A program made the translations under genes and the position numbers. The notes below the pieces were generated by a model. That model saw nothing but the letters and a program-made list of their open reading frames with translations. It searched no databases and had not been told where the DNA came from. Source: Dryomyza anilis (Eukaryota; Arthropoda; Insecta; Diptera; Dryomyzidae). Taken from it: a stretch of DNA of 64,000 nucleotides. The DNA lies in the NCBI GenBank assembly GCA_951804985.1, contig OX638133.1, forward strand, positions 54,775,122 through 54,839,121, given 5' to 3'. Shown piece after piece: positions 33,457 through 44,292 of the stretch. How positions within the stretch are numbered: the first letter of the stretch is position 1; each line of letters starts with the position of its first letter.

Positions 33457-34520
33457 GTTTAAGTTATTCACGTTGATTTTGAAATCGTTGTTAAGCTTTG
33501 CTACAATAGCAAAAATGACATCAATTATAACGAGAACTCAATATACTCGTTATACTCACTGTCATTTTTTGTTTATTTTTTAAATTATTTAGTTTGTTAC
33601 TAAATCGAATTAATTCATTTTACTTAATATATATCACCTAAATGAACGTAGTAAATAAACATTATACACATCTGCTGGAAAGAAATTATTATTTTTATTT
33701 AAAAAAATAAAAACGCTCAAAACACGGCGATTAAAAACATGGGACCCAAACTCAACGCACGAACCCTCTCTCTGAGGGAGATGTTCGCCACTCACTTTAG
33801 CCGACTTCTACACCGTAGGACTTCTACCGAAGTGTAAGCGTCACCATTTAACAATTTGTCAATAGCGACCAGTGAGTTGACTTGAGACGACACTAACAAG
33901 GATTGTGCCATCGTTTCACCCATAGCCCCCTATAGTGCTATACATAAAAAATACATTTAAATAAATTTTACTTGATTAAATGCAAATGGTTTAATTGAAA
34001 AAAATTAAACTAAAAAAAGTGGCAACGCCATGTGTGAATAGATCATGTTTTTCAAGTCGCTGATTTATCCTAATTTATTAACTCCCAATAAACCAAAAAC
34101 CTGAATATTAAGTGATTATCGAATGTATATTGAACATGGTTATCGAAGATTTCACTGGAGAAAAGCGTTCATATTTTTGTAATTGTAAGCTTGAAAACCA
34201 TAGCGTTCTCCAGCAAAACTGGTAGCTTTTTATCGAATTGAATCTAGCCTTTACTTAAACTTGAAATCGACATTCAATATTCAATCGAGTTTTAACTTAA
34301 TTGTAAGCTCTAAATAAAATGTGGTTCTTCACTTGATGTTTAACTTAATTTTGAACTTGAAATCGACATTCAAATTACACTTGAATTTAAGCGCATACAC
34401 CCAAAAATATATTGTAACAAGATCAGCTTTGTTAAATTTCATTAAAAAATGTTTGTGTTATAAAAAAATTCCTGTTGTTGCAACAAGATTCATATTAATT
34501 CAAACACGTGTAGTCTTGCT

Positions 34521-35250
34521 GAATTACAACATCATTTATAGTGCTAAGATATTCTTCTTGCTAATAAAAATAGATTTTTAAATATTTTCATGAATGTGAC
34601 GCTAATAAACGACAAATTCTGCTTATCTGTTTTTTGCATGTCGCTATTCAACTAGAATCACAAAAAACCATGCAGCAGTGATGAACAACATGAATGCAAA
34701 TTTTCCAGAGGCTCGAATGCCCGACGAACAGACATATGAACAAACGGTCAGACGAAAAAAACAAAAAAACTACCCGGATAGTTCGAAAAGTTAATACCCG
34801 TGCATTACGGGTAATCGAGAGCTCTCTAGAGCTATAGTTTCATTACATGACTATATTTTAAATTTTACTCAATAAATTCTAGAAATGAAAATTATGCTTT
34901 TTATTCAATATAATAAATTGAAACAATTGCGTTATTATTTCAACATAAATTATTTTTTAAGTGACTTGATATTATGACTTGTTATTATAAGTACATTTTC
35001 ATTTGTATATAACAGAATGTCACTTTATATTAACAACACTTTGTCAATTTAAAATATCTTGAAGTTTTACAATACTATTGTTTTTGTATTAAAAAGATAT
35101 CTCTTTGGACATAAATTAACAAGATGTATTGTTATATTAAACACATTTTTTTTTAGTAGGACAACATTTTTTTTGTGTATATTTCCCTAATTAAAGGTTT
35201 AAATATAAAATAAAAGAAAACGCATATAAAGTTATAATACTATATATTAA
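34521..35250. other. AT-rich non-coding stretch
   Basis: No gene, RNA or repeat recognised. It contains A/T runs and short palindromic bits such as GAGAGCTCTCTAGAGCTATAG (near 34818). Confidence 0.6.
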
Positions 35251-35273
35251 AAGGAAATAAAGTATGTGCTACA

Positions 35274-35504
35274 TTAGATTCTCGCTTCTGTGAGATAACA
35301 GACAGCTGCAACAGCACCTGCGCCGGTGGAAGTGTACAGGAACTTCTTGTAAAATACACGACGTGCCGCGAAGATAAAACCAATGAATCCAATTGCGCCA
35401 CTGCGATATGTAACATTGCCAGATTCGCGCATAAACGTATTCGTAAACTTTGGCCACTTACGTTGTATATCACATACATTTTCCGTGCAGTAGAATTCTC
35501 GGGA
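35274..35504 (-). pseudogene. Apolipoprotein O / MIC26-27-like fragment
   Basis: A ~76-codon minus-strand frame ends at TAA 35276-35274. Its last 45 residues (YRSGAIGFIGFIFAARRVFY, then KKFLYTSTGAGAVAAVCYLT) look like the glycine-rich membrane segment and C-terminal KKxxYxSxGAGxxAAxCYP block of the MICOS subunits MIC26/MIC27, which shape inner-membrane cristae in mitochondria. The usual CYPKEA is CYLTEA. An in-frame TGA lies just upstream and no other exon is found, so this is a decayed fragment or one exon. Family assignment is from memory of the motif. Confidence 0.5.
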
Positions 35505-36165
35505 TCACTTTTGTGTTTGACATGCAGTAATATCTTAATTAATTTGTCTGTTTGCTTTTTCAAGCGAAAAACAATGATCTCACTGATTGTGCGAATACAG
35601 TGGCGCATGTGTAGTGGCGGAAAAAATTAAAATTTTCTTGTTGACATTTAATTTATCACGTCACTGGGTTGCCACTGAGTAAATTGGGTAGTGAATTTCG
35701 TCTAAAGTTAAAACTTTGAAAACCAACGTTGGAATAACATTTATTCGGCTTGACCATGACAATCCACACTTAAACTCATTGCTTATTGGGATAGAATAAA
35801 ATTAATCAAAAATTCTAAAATTATATGCAACTTTGACAATACATCAGATTTGCTGTTCGAAATTCTCAAAATAGTGCCAGCACATCTTAAATTGTTGCAA
35901 ACTTTTTTACTTTTATGCTTCTGGCCATTTTCTTCTGTGGATGCAGTTGTCATTTTGCTAGAGTGAATGTTAAAACTTTTTCTTCAAATCGCTGAATTGT
36001 TTCCAAATTTATAACGCTGTTCTTATTCTGGTCGTTGCTGGCTGCTGTTGATGCAAAAAATAGAAAACTTGATTTACAATTTCTCGCTGTCGTTGTTGTT
36101 GCCGAGGCCCCCTGCTGCTTCCTACTCGCTACTGTGTCGGTCAAATTTTAGTCAAGTACACTAAT
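35505..36165. other. Non-coding or unassigned stretch
   Basis: Minus-strand frames at 35950-36144 (Ala/Thr/Ser-rich) and from ATG 35953 downward (MTTASTEENGQKHKSKK) are open but unrecognised. They may be 5' parts of the same host-derived sequence as the MIC26/27-like fragment. Evidence is weak. Confidence 0.35.
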
Positions 36166-36177
36166 TACATTGATTCA

Positions 36178-37154
36178 ATGGCACCGCCCGCTAAAGCTCA
36201 ACAATGTGCAGATTGCAACACAAATATTTGCCGAACAAAGCCCAGCATTGGATGCTGTGTTTGTGGATGCTGGTACCACGCCGAGTGCGGAGGACCATCT
36301 CCCGAACTACATGAACTTTTGCTGTAAGACCGAACGCTTAAATTTACTTGCTCTAAATGCAAAACAATCTACCATGTGTGATTCTATATCTAATGTTGAT
36401 GCTAGAACTCATAAGGATGACGTCATTGTTACTATTCGTGATGAAATACGAATGTGTATGTCTACCATTCGCGATGAAATTCGTCTGGGTTTGGCTGAAG
36501 TGCAAACTGAATTTGACGTCACGATAAAAGAAATAAAATCTGAGTTGTCGTCCAGTATAACCAAGTTTCAGTCTGATGTTGTTCAATGCAATAAATTAAT
36601 AAAATTGGTTGATAACAAAATAAAGGACAGAATTTCTGATCTTGAGATCCAGAATAATGCGCTGCTACATCGTTTAAATCGTGTCAATATAATTATTAGT
36701 GTGTTGTCGGCTGGAAGTCAGTAATCGCTATTGGTAAATTCCTCAATGTTAGTGTTAATTTTAGTGACGTGCAACATTGTTGTTATGTACACAACAGAAA
36801 AGCAGTTCTGGTCAAATTTAATAATGTTCGCACAACACTTTAAAAAGCGCTTAAAGTGTTATTGGTGGAAATATTACGTCCAGAGTGTACCTTAATGATC
36901 ATCACACGCCGACAGCTATTAAGCTCAACTTTTTCTGTCGAAAGTTGATGAAAAACAACAAAATATTAAAATATAGACGGTTTGGCGATATCCCAAAGGC
37001 AAGAGTGACGTTGTTGGACAACAGCGAGAACATATATAACTTACAACAATGTGTTTCGCTAATTAATGATGGCGCTGCATTATCAACCACGATACATCTG
37101 CTGTTGCCCAATTGGATCCTAATTCTTCAGATGTCGGTGGGAGATCTAGCGTGA
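36178..37154 (+). pseudogene. ORF1 of a CR1/Jockey-like non-LTR element
   Basis: From ATG 36178 a short frame encodes a PHD-like finger: CADCNTNICRTKPSIGCCVC, then WYHAECGG, followed by a TAA and CSKCK. The next frame (to 36723) is a coiled coil rich in IRDEIR, QTEF and ITKFQSD heptads. Later fragments (36740-36850 and 36885-37154 with RVYLNDHHTPTAIKLNFFCR and DIPKARVTLLD) match the typical ORF1 C-terminal RNA-binding part of CR1-like elements. At least two frameshifts. ORF1 proteins bind element RNA. Confidence 0.65.
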
Positions 37155-37353
37155 ACTTGTAATTCTTCTATCATTTTTGTTCACTGTTCTGAAATTTATT
37201 TGGATTTTATAAATAGAAATATGTAATTTTAACATGTACTAAATTTCAACCTATACATATATAATTTATTTTTTTTATATAGTATCTCCTTAAGAGTTTC
37301 AATTATTTGTTAATTTAATCGATGGCTTTATGAATTTAAAGATGTACAACATA

Positions 37354-38046
37354 TTTTTATACCCTACACTAAGAGTGAAAGGGTATATTCAGTTTGGTAC
37401 GCCGTTTGTAACACCCAGAAGGAAACATCTCCGGTATGGAAAAGTATATATATTCTTGATCAGCATGACCTCCTGAGTCGATTTAGCGATGTCCGTCTGT
37501 CTGTCCGTCTGTCTGTCTGTTGAAATCACTACTACTTTTAAAATAGAAGAGCTAGACAAATGAAGCTTATAACTTAGATTACTAATATACCTACGCTGTA
37601 TGTGCGAGATCGGTCCATTGTGACCTATGATCCGACCACTTATGTTCAAATACCTCATAAAAAATGTACATATAAAGATCAATTTTTATGTATACGTGCT
37701 TAGGTAAACTTTTTTGGTCAAATATATATTGATATCATGCTCAAATACATGATAATAATGTTTTCCGGCGAAAAGACTTGTGGTTCACAAAAAAAAATCG
37801 AAATGCGGTACACCTACCCATTTGTACATATGGGTATCAAATGAATGGAAATTCTTCAGCGATTGAAAGTTTAGTTATTTTCAGGATTCGTATACCCTGG
37901 TGACCTATATATCACTTTGAATGGTAACCACACATATGTGTAGGGTATTTATAATCGGCTTAGACCGACTATAATTTTGATAATCCTAACTATCATAATT
38001 ACACCTACTTTAAAATTTCCCATGTGATCTAACCTTCCCAACTGGT
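37354..38046 (+). mobile_element. DINE-1/helentron-like element, copy B
   Basis: Same family as copy A, with a shorter GTCY block (37494-37520). It is inserted between ORF1 and the endonuclease of the CR1-like element and flanked by T on both sides (ACATA|TTTTT and AACTGG|TTT), with no longer target duplication, as expected for helentrons. Confidence 0.7.
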
Positions 38047-38246
38047 TTGAATTTAATTATAGCAAATTGCTGTATTTATCTAGTTTTTAATTGTTAAAGA
38101 TTAATTATAGTTTTATATTTGCATTCATTTTGGCTTCTCTATTTAGTTTCTCAATATGACTTTTATTTTTTTTATGACTAATTACAATCTTGGTCCCGTT
38201 ACTAGCAACAATTCTGATTTATGTTTCAAACTGAAAAATCAATTGC

Positions 38247-38903
38247 CTAAATGTTGGTCATATTAACTGTCAAAGTCTTAAACCTTCCTTTCCTTCTACT
38301 AAACTTGATGAATTTAAGAGTATTTTAAATGGTTGTTTTCTATATGTTGGTGTGTCTGAGACATGGCTGAAATCGAACATATCTAATCAAGCTGTCGATA
38401 TTTCAGGTTATTATTTTTGTCGTAATGATCGTACTTCTAATAGAGGAGGCGGAGTTGGTCTCTATGTATCGAACAAAATTAAATATACAATTATTTTTCA
38501 AGCGATAGAAGCTGGTGTATGCGAATCGATTTTTATTAAAATAAATTTTAAATTTACTAAAATACTAATTGATGTAGTATATTTGCCTAGGGGCGATATC
38601 AAGCGCTTTGAAGAGTTGCATGGAGATTTCTTTGTAAGATATTCCACCGTTTTAGTTATGGGAGACTTCAATTGCAACTTATTTCACGTATCAAAATCAT
38701 CGAATCTACGTTCTTTATGCCAACGTTCGAACTTGTATTGTGTGCATAACTCGCTTCCTACGCATTATGATGTGCAGCATAATAGTACGTCACTAATTGA
38801 TTTTTTTTTTCTAATTAGTGATATTTCGATACTCAAGCTATCTCATCAAATGCAGTCTGGTGCAATTTCTCACCACGCATATATTTACTTGTCACTTGAT
38901 GTG
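38247..38903 (+). pseudogene. AP endonuclease of the CR1/Jockey-like element
   Basis: An open frame from ~38247: LNVGHINCQSLKPSF, then VGVSETWLKSNISN with the catalytic Glu, RGGGVGLYVSNKIKYT, DVVYLPRGD and VLVMGDFNCNLF with the D-x-N motif. It is cut at 38903 by a TIR element; the same protein resumes at 39859 with IRNKETIEFRNY. The expected SDH motif appears as SHHAYIYL, so the catalytic His region is degraded. Confidence 0.8.
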
Positions 38904-39856
38904 CTACACCCAGGGAAATAGTATATCGAAAATTATACTACATTTCATATGCTTTTATTATGAACAATAACAGTTTGTGATTTGTAAACATTTCTAGTAA
39001 ATTTACTATGAATTGGATTGATCATTAATATTTATAGTAAATTGTGTGTCAAATCTTTTTCAACTATCACAGAGAACATTTTTCCAATCGATTTTAACAG
39101 CGGCGGTCGACTGCGGGTATGCTATCACAAATTAAATTAAATGTTTTTAATTTATTATAACTTTTTGTAGCTGTTGTTATTTGTACAACATGCAGCAGCA
39201 CGGCGCCAGTGTTTTGTAGGTCTTGGGAGGCGATATCGGCATTTTTGTTCCTTGAAATGCAGCGGAATCTCCTGTCAAGTTTGCTCAGCGTTTGCGCCTG
39301 GTGTGGCTCCGTCAAACATGGAGTTGGGTAATTGTAGCAAACATGTTGCCTTGCGGTCGTTTGAAGCTCCAAGTCCGTGAACAATGCACAGGAGCGGAAG
39401 GAATGCGACAGAATCGACATGCTGCGGTTGCGGCTGACACAGCGCAGTCACAAAGTTGTGCGAGACTGCGCCACAATGTAGGAGGTGCTATTTAATTTGT
39501 TTTTTTTTTATTTTTTTTTTTATTTTTTTTTTTATTTTTTTTTTTATTTTTTTTTTTATTTTTTTTTTTATTTTTTTTATTAAACATAATAAATACGATA
39601 TAATTTGAAATGTCAATCTTTCCATTCATTTGTTTCAGAAGTAAATATGTTATCAATCATAGTAAATTTATATGCAGCAGATTGTAAACGAAAAACATTA
39701 TTACACATGGTAAATTTGTGACATTTGATAATTTTAAAAAATGATTATGAAAAATAATGTTTTTACTATAACTAAATTTGACTTCATATCGTTATGATGT
39801 ATAACAAATTTACTATGAATCACAACGGATTTACAATGTTTTTTCCCTGGGTGTAG
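38904..39856. mobile_element. TIR element T2 (CTACACCCAGGG ends)
   Basis: Ends CTACACCCAGGGAAA and TTTCCCTGGGTGTAG are inverted. The flanks rejoin as GATG-TG-ATTCG, which restores the endonuclease frame and implies a 2-bp TG (or 3-bp GTG) duplication. The interior is AT-rich with a GC-richer block (39165-39490) whose frames are unrecognised. A T-rich minisatellite lies inside. No transposase. Confidence 0.7.
39500..39582. repeat. ATTTTTTTTTTTT minisatellite
   Basis: About seven tandem 12-13-bp units of one A and 11-12 T inside T2. Confidence 0.9.
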
Positions 39857-41830
39857 TGATTCGAAATAAGGAAACTATTGAATTTAGAAACTATAGTGCG
39901 ATAGACTATGACGCATTGGAAAATGAAATTTGTAGCTGTGATTTTAACAAAATCTATAACACATGTAATGCAGACGAGCAGCTTTCATGTTTGGATTTAA
40001 TTTTAACTGATCTTCTCTCTATTGTGCCTATAACAAAATATACAATTAAATCCAAAAATGAAAGCTGGTTTTATTCAAATGATATAGCTTTCTCTAATCT
40101 CTACGTGACTTGGCCCTTAAAACTTACATGACAAATCGTTCTGAACTTAACTGGAGTATATTTTGCAAATACCGAAACCGTGCTAAATCCATAATTCGTA
40201 AGGCTAAGAGAAAATTTGGTTTTCGCACTGGCAGATGTGGAACACTTTGCGTAGTTGTGGTTGTATTAATACGATTCCAAAACCTAATAATGTTGATGTT
40301 GATTTTGTAAATCAGAGCGTCTTAGACTGCCAATTTAGATCTGGCAATTTAACTACTCTTTGTTCAGTGTTTGATGATGACTATATCGATGATTTTTCCT
40401 TCAAAGCAATATCTATGGATCAATTTTAAGAAGCTATCTTATGCATCAAATCAAACGCTATTGGTAGCGACAATATACCACTGAAGTTTATTAAAATCAT
40501 GTTACCTTATATTCAGGAGCACCTGCTGTATTTTATTAACAACATTTTGACGACGTTTATGTTTCCATCTAGATGGAAAATTGCTCGTGTTGTGCCTATA
40601 CCAAAATCGGGAACTTCGCTCTCTTTTGACAACCTCAGGCCGATTAGTATTTTGCCGCCTCTGTCGAAAATTGTTAAAAATATTATCAAAATGTAAATAA
40701 TGCGATATATAAATGTGAATTCACTTTTAAATAATTGTCAGCCTGGCTTTCGTAGTGGTTATAATACAACATCGCTGCTACTTGATCTAACTGATTCGGT
40801 TAGAGAAAACTTGAATTCCAAAAAAAGTTATTGTTACAGTGTCACTTCATCTTTCAAAAGCTTTTGATACAATCAACCACTCGAATCTTATTCACAAATT
40901 AAAATATAAATTTAAATTTTCTAAAGCAGCGTGTAGATTAATGTTATCGTACTTGACAAACCGCACTCAATTTGTCAGTTATAATCGGATTGAATAAAAT
41001 CGCCTTAATATTATATCAGGAGTACCTCAGGGATCAGTTCTTGGTCCATTGTTATTTATGCTATACCTAAACGGCATATTTGACTCAATAGATCTGTTCC
41101 ATTTGTAAACCATTTGTTTTTGCAGATGATATACAATTGTTGTTTTCTGGCCAACGTAATTAACTTAATCTTACTAATATATCTTCTTGGATGTTTAATA
41201 ATAATTTTAGAATTAATGTCACAAAAACTAAAGGCATGTAAGGCGATATTATTAACCTAAACCTAAAAATTAATACTGAACCAATTAATTACTGAAACCA
41301 CTTAAATATTTGGGAGTGATCATTGATAAAGATTTGCCCTTTGCATCACACATTAATTCTATGAGTTGCAGGTATTACTCTAAGGATATTACATATCCTT
41401 AACATATATCTACCTTTACATGTCAAATGTAGAGTTGCTCACGCTATGTTAATGTCCTGTTTTATGTGTGGAATTGAAGTCTACTCGGGGGCGGTTGGTC
41501 ATAATATTAAACAAATTGAGATTATATTCAATAGGATTGTTCGGTTCGTATACAACACTCCTTCTAGAAATCATATATCTGCTAATAATATAAAGTTTTT
41601 TCATTGTGCATTTAAAAATTTTATTAAAGTTCGAGTATACTTTCTATAAGATTGTGAAGACACAAATTCCTAGTTTTTTTAGTTAGGAAGTATGTTTTTT
41701 CACATTCTACTAGAAATGTTCCAATACTTATACCTAAAATATCTGCTTCAGTTTTTGATCGATCTTTCTGTGTAAGAGTAGCTCGCTGTTGGAATAAACT
41801 GACTGCTAGCTTATGATTTTTTCTTGTACA
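39857..41830 (+). pseudogene. Reverse transcriptase of the CR1/Jockey-like element
   Basis: Fragments in order: IRNKETIEFRNYSAIDYDAL (39859-40110); YRNRAKSIIRKAKRKF (40150-40230); AIGSDNIPLKFIKIMLPYI, IARVVPIPKSG and NLRPISILPPLSK (40450-40690); NCQPGFRSGYNTTSLLLDL (40735-40800); ISGVPQGSVLGPLLF (41005-41075); ADD remnant near 41120; and a C-terminal LMSCFMCGIEVYSG block (41446-41649). Many stops and frameshifts. The family copies element RNA at a nicked target. Confidence 0.8.
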
Positions 41831-41914
41831 CATATTACATATGAGTCATTCCATATCAAATTAACCATCTCAGAATTTGATGAAATTTGGAAGTGAAACA
41901 ACATAAAACTAAGA

Positions 41915-42462
41915 TATTGGCAAAATTTCACCTTCCCAGATGGTGTAGTTTCAGAGATTTGGTGGTTTAAATTTTGAAAAATTGTATAAAAATCACAAAG
42001 GTGGTTCTAATCATTTGAACGTAACTTAAGTTGTAGTGTAAATATATAAAAAAATAAAATAACAAAAAAAAATATTTAAATATAAAAAAAAAAATCAACA
42101 TTCTACAACTTTTTTATATCATTTTTTTATCATTTTACCACTCTAGTTAAAATCTTAAATAATAGATAAAAAATCAACCTTCATTTAAAAATTTTAATAA
42201 GGTTGCTTTTTGAGATATGTCCTTTTGAAATATACTTTGTTTGAAACGGACCACTATTAAAGCGACATGGCATGGATATTGTAAGACATCTTTTTGGAAT
42301 TTTTATTATCTTTAAAATGATAACTTTTGTATTTAATATGGTTCACTACAGCTTAAGTTACGTTCAATTGATTAGCACCACCTTTGTGATTTTTATACAG
42401 TTTTTTCAAATTTTAAAGAACCAAATCTCTGATACCACACCATCTGCGAAGCTGAATTTTTT
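41915..42462. repeat. Fold-back repeat with ~105-bp arms
   Basis: 41930-42036 (CAGATGGTGTAG...CACAAAGGTGGTTCTAATC...AACTTAAG) is an imperfect inverted copy of 42350-42455. The loop is AT-rich with A- and T-runs. It may be a non-autonomous TIR element; clean ends and target duplication are not visible. Confidence 0.7.
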
Positions 42463-42688
42463 TTCAAACAAAAAAAAAAAAAAAAATTAAAAAAAAAAAT
42501 TTGTACGACAAAAACAACGCTCTGGTCGAAAAGCAATATATAAAAAAAAATTCTAATTAAATAATGAAAAAATGTTTTTCGATAAATATAAAATATTATA
42601 TGATTTTCTTATACCTTTTGTTTTTTTTTTTTTTTTTATATTTCAATATTAATGAAAATTCCTTAGAGTAAGAATGATAAAAAATGAA

Positions 42689-43430
42689 ACCAGTTGGGAA
42701 GGTTAGATCACATGGGAAATTTTAAAGTAGGTGTAATTATGATAGTTCGGATTATCAAAATTATAGTCGGTCTAAGCCGACTATAAATACCCTACACATA
42801 TGTGTGGTTACCATTCAAAGTGATATATAGGTCACCAGGGTATACGAATCCTGAAAATAACTACAAACATTCAATCGCTGAAGAATTTCCATTCATTTGA
42901 TACCCATATTTACATATGGGTAGGTGTACCGAATTTCGATTTCTTTTTTGGTGAACCACAAGTCTTTTCGCCGGAAAACATTATTATCATGTATTTGAGC
43001 ATGATGTCAATATATATTTGACCAAAAAAGTTTACCTAAGCACGTATACATAAAAATTGATCTTTATATGTACATTTTATATGAGGTATTTGAACATAAG
43101 TGGTCGGATCATAGGTCACAATGGACCGATCTCGCCAATTTTTTCGCACATACAGCGTAGGTATATTAGTAATCTAAGTTATAAGTTTCATTTATCTAGC
43201 TCTTCCATTTTAAAAGTCTTAGGGATTTCAACAGACAGACAGACAGACAGACGGACAGACAGACAGACGGACAGACAGACGGACAGACGGACATCGCTAA
43301 ATCGACTCAGGAGGTCATGCTGATCAAGAATATATATACTTTTCCATACCGGAGATGCTTCCTTCTGGGTGTTACAAACGGCGTACCAAACTGAATATAC
43401 CCTTTCACTCTTAGTGTAGGGTATAAAAAA
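42689..43430 (-). mobile_element. DINE-1/helentron-like element, copy C
   Basis: Reverse-oriented full copy (CCAGTTGGG ... GTATAAAAAA) with the longest GTCY block of the family (43232-43291 as RGAC repeats). Confidence 0.7.
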
Positions 43431-43734
43431 TGCAAGTGTCATAAGCAGTTCAATTGAGTATTTGAATTTTTATTGCACATCATCATAGACCTCGTAGACA
43501 TAGACCTTCAGTTTTGTTTGTGTTTTGTCTTGACATTACTTGGTTCTTTGTTGTTGTGAGCAAGACATTCATTTGATTTTCAAGCATAGAGTTGACGACA
43601 GTAAATGTTTTGAAACGAAGTGAATGTCTTGAAGTGGGTTTCAAATGCACTTGTGCAGATGTCTATTTCGGACCATCAAATTAGTTAATTATGTGCATTA
43701 TTGTTTTCATTATTTTTGTTTTAGGAAGCCATAT
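43431..43734. other. Flank of the SAP-Gag gypsy element
   Basis: Nothing recognised. Its last four bases ATAT are the left target duplication of the element that starts at 43735. Confidence 0.6.
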
Positions 43735-44262
43735 TGTTACGAAAAGATGTAATTTGCCCCATAGTGCAAGCAATCAACAATAATTAATGAGACACAAGAC
43801 AATTCAGCGCACTAATCATGTGTTAGAAAGAGACGGAAGATCATTCAGCGCACTGAGGCAGTGTGCGAGAAAGAGATGGAAGATCAGCGCATTAAAACAC
43901 ATGAGTGCGAATGAGATGCCAATAGCATGCGTCATTCACGAAACGAGTAGAAGGTTCTCGAAAGACGTCGAAGCTTGTCGAAACGTGTCGAACTGATGCA
44001 TGCAGTATATAAGGGAGCCGCATCTGAGGTACAGCACTTCAGTTGTGATTTAATAGTGAACTAGTGCGTCTCGTGAGTGAACATTGTAAAGATAAATTTT
44101 AGTAATTCAGCAGTTGACATAAGTGATTATTCTTTAAGTTGTTATTTAAATTAATAAAGTTAATTAATACTAGTTGAAATAATACTAGTTAATACCAAAT
44201 ATAAGTGCGTTTTTATTTTGTTATTTTTTTTAATTTGTTCCGTAGAATGAATTTTTATAACA
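43735..44262 (+). repeat. 5' LTR of element S (528 bp)
   Basis: Pairs with 49857-50402. It contains the promoter and an AATAAA at 44153-44158. It ends TTATAACA before the primer site. The 3' LTR has TACACAATCCAGCGATACGA near 50342-50361, where the 5' LTR has a T-run. Confidence 0.9.
44006..44044 (+). promoter_or_regulatory. TATA box and Inr in LTR of element S
   Basis: TATATAAGG at 44006-44014 is followed ~33 bp later by TCAGTT (44039-44044), the arthropod initiator consensus, which puts transcription start near A44041. The same pair recurs in the 3' LTR (TATA at 50128-50136). Inferred from motif and spacing only. Confidence 0.6.
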
Positions 44263-44263
44263 T

Positions 44264-44281
44264 TGGTGTCAGAAGTGGGAT
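44264..44281 (+). other. Primer-binding site of element S (tRNA-Leu type)
   Basis: TGGTGTCAGAAGTGGGAT is complementary to the conserved 3' end of eukaryotic tRNA-Leu (ending ATCCCACTTCTGACACCA). It lies one base after the LTR end. Confidence 0.8.
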
Positions 44282-44292
44282 TGTGATACAAA

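Larger units (their letters stand above)
29792..34520. repeat. Direct duplicate D2 (copy 2)
   Basis: Second copy of the D1 segment, interrupted by the hAT-like element at 30786-33456. It retains an empty site for T1 near 33868-33882. It ends AACACGTGTAGTCTTG at ~34516 as in D1. Confidence 0.8.

Noticed and set aside
39094..39495. Overlapping frames in the GC-richer block of T2 as a transposase
   Set aside because: No DDE/DDD motifs or similarity recognised; three competing frames on both strands look like chance openness.
43787..43996. Small Arg-rich protein in both LTRs of element S
   Set aside because: Lies entirely upstream of the TATA box in the LTR and differs between LTRs as neutral sequence would.
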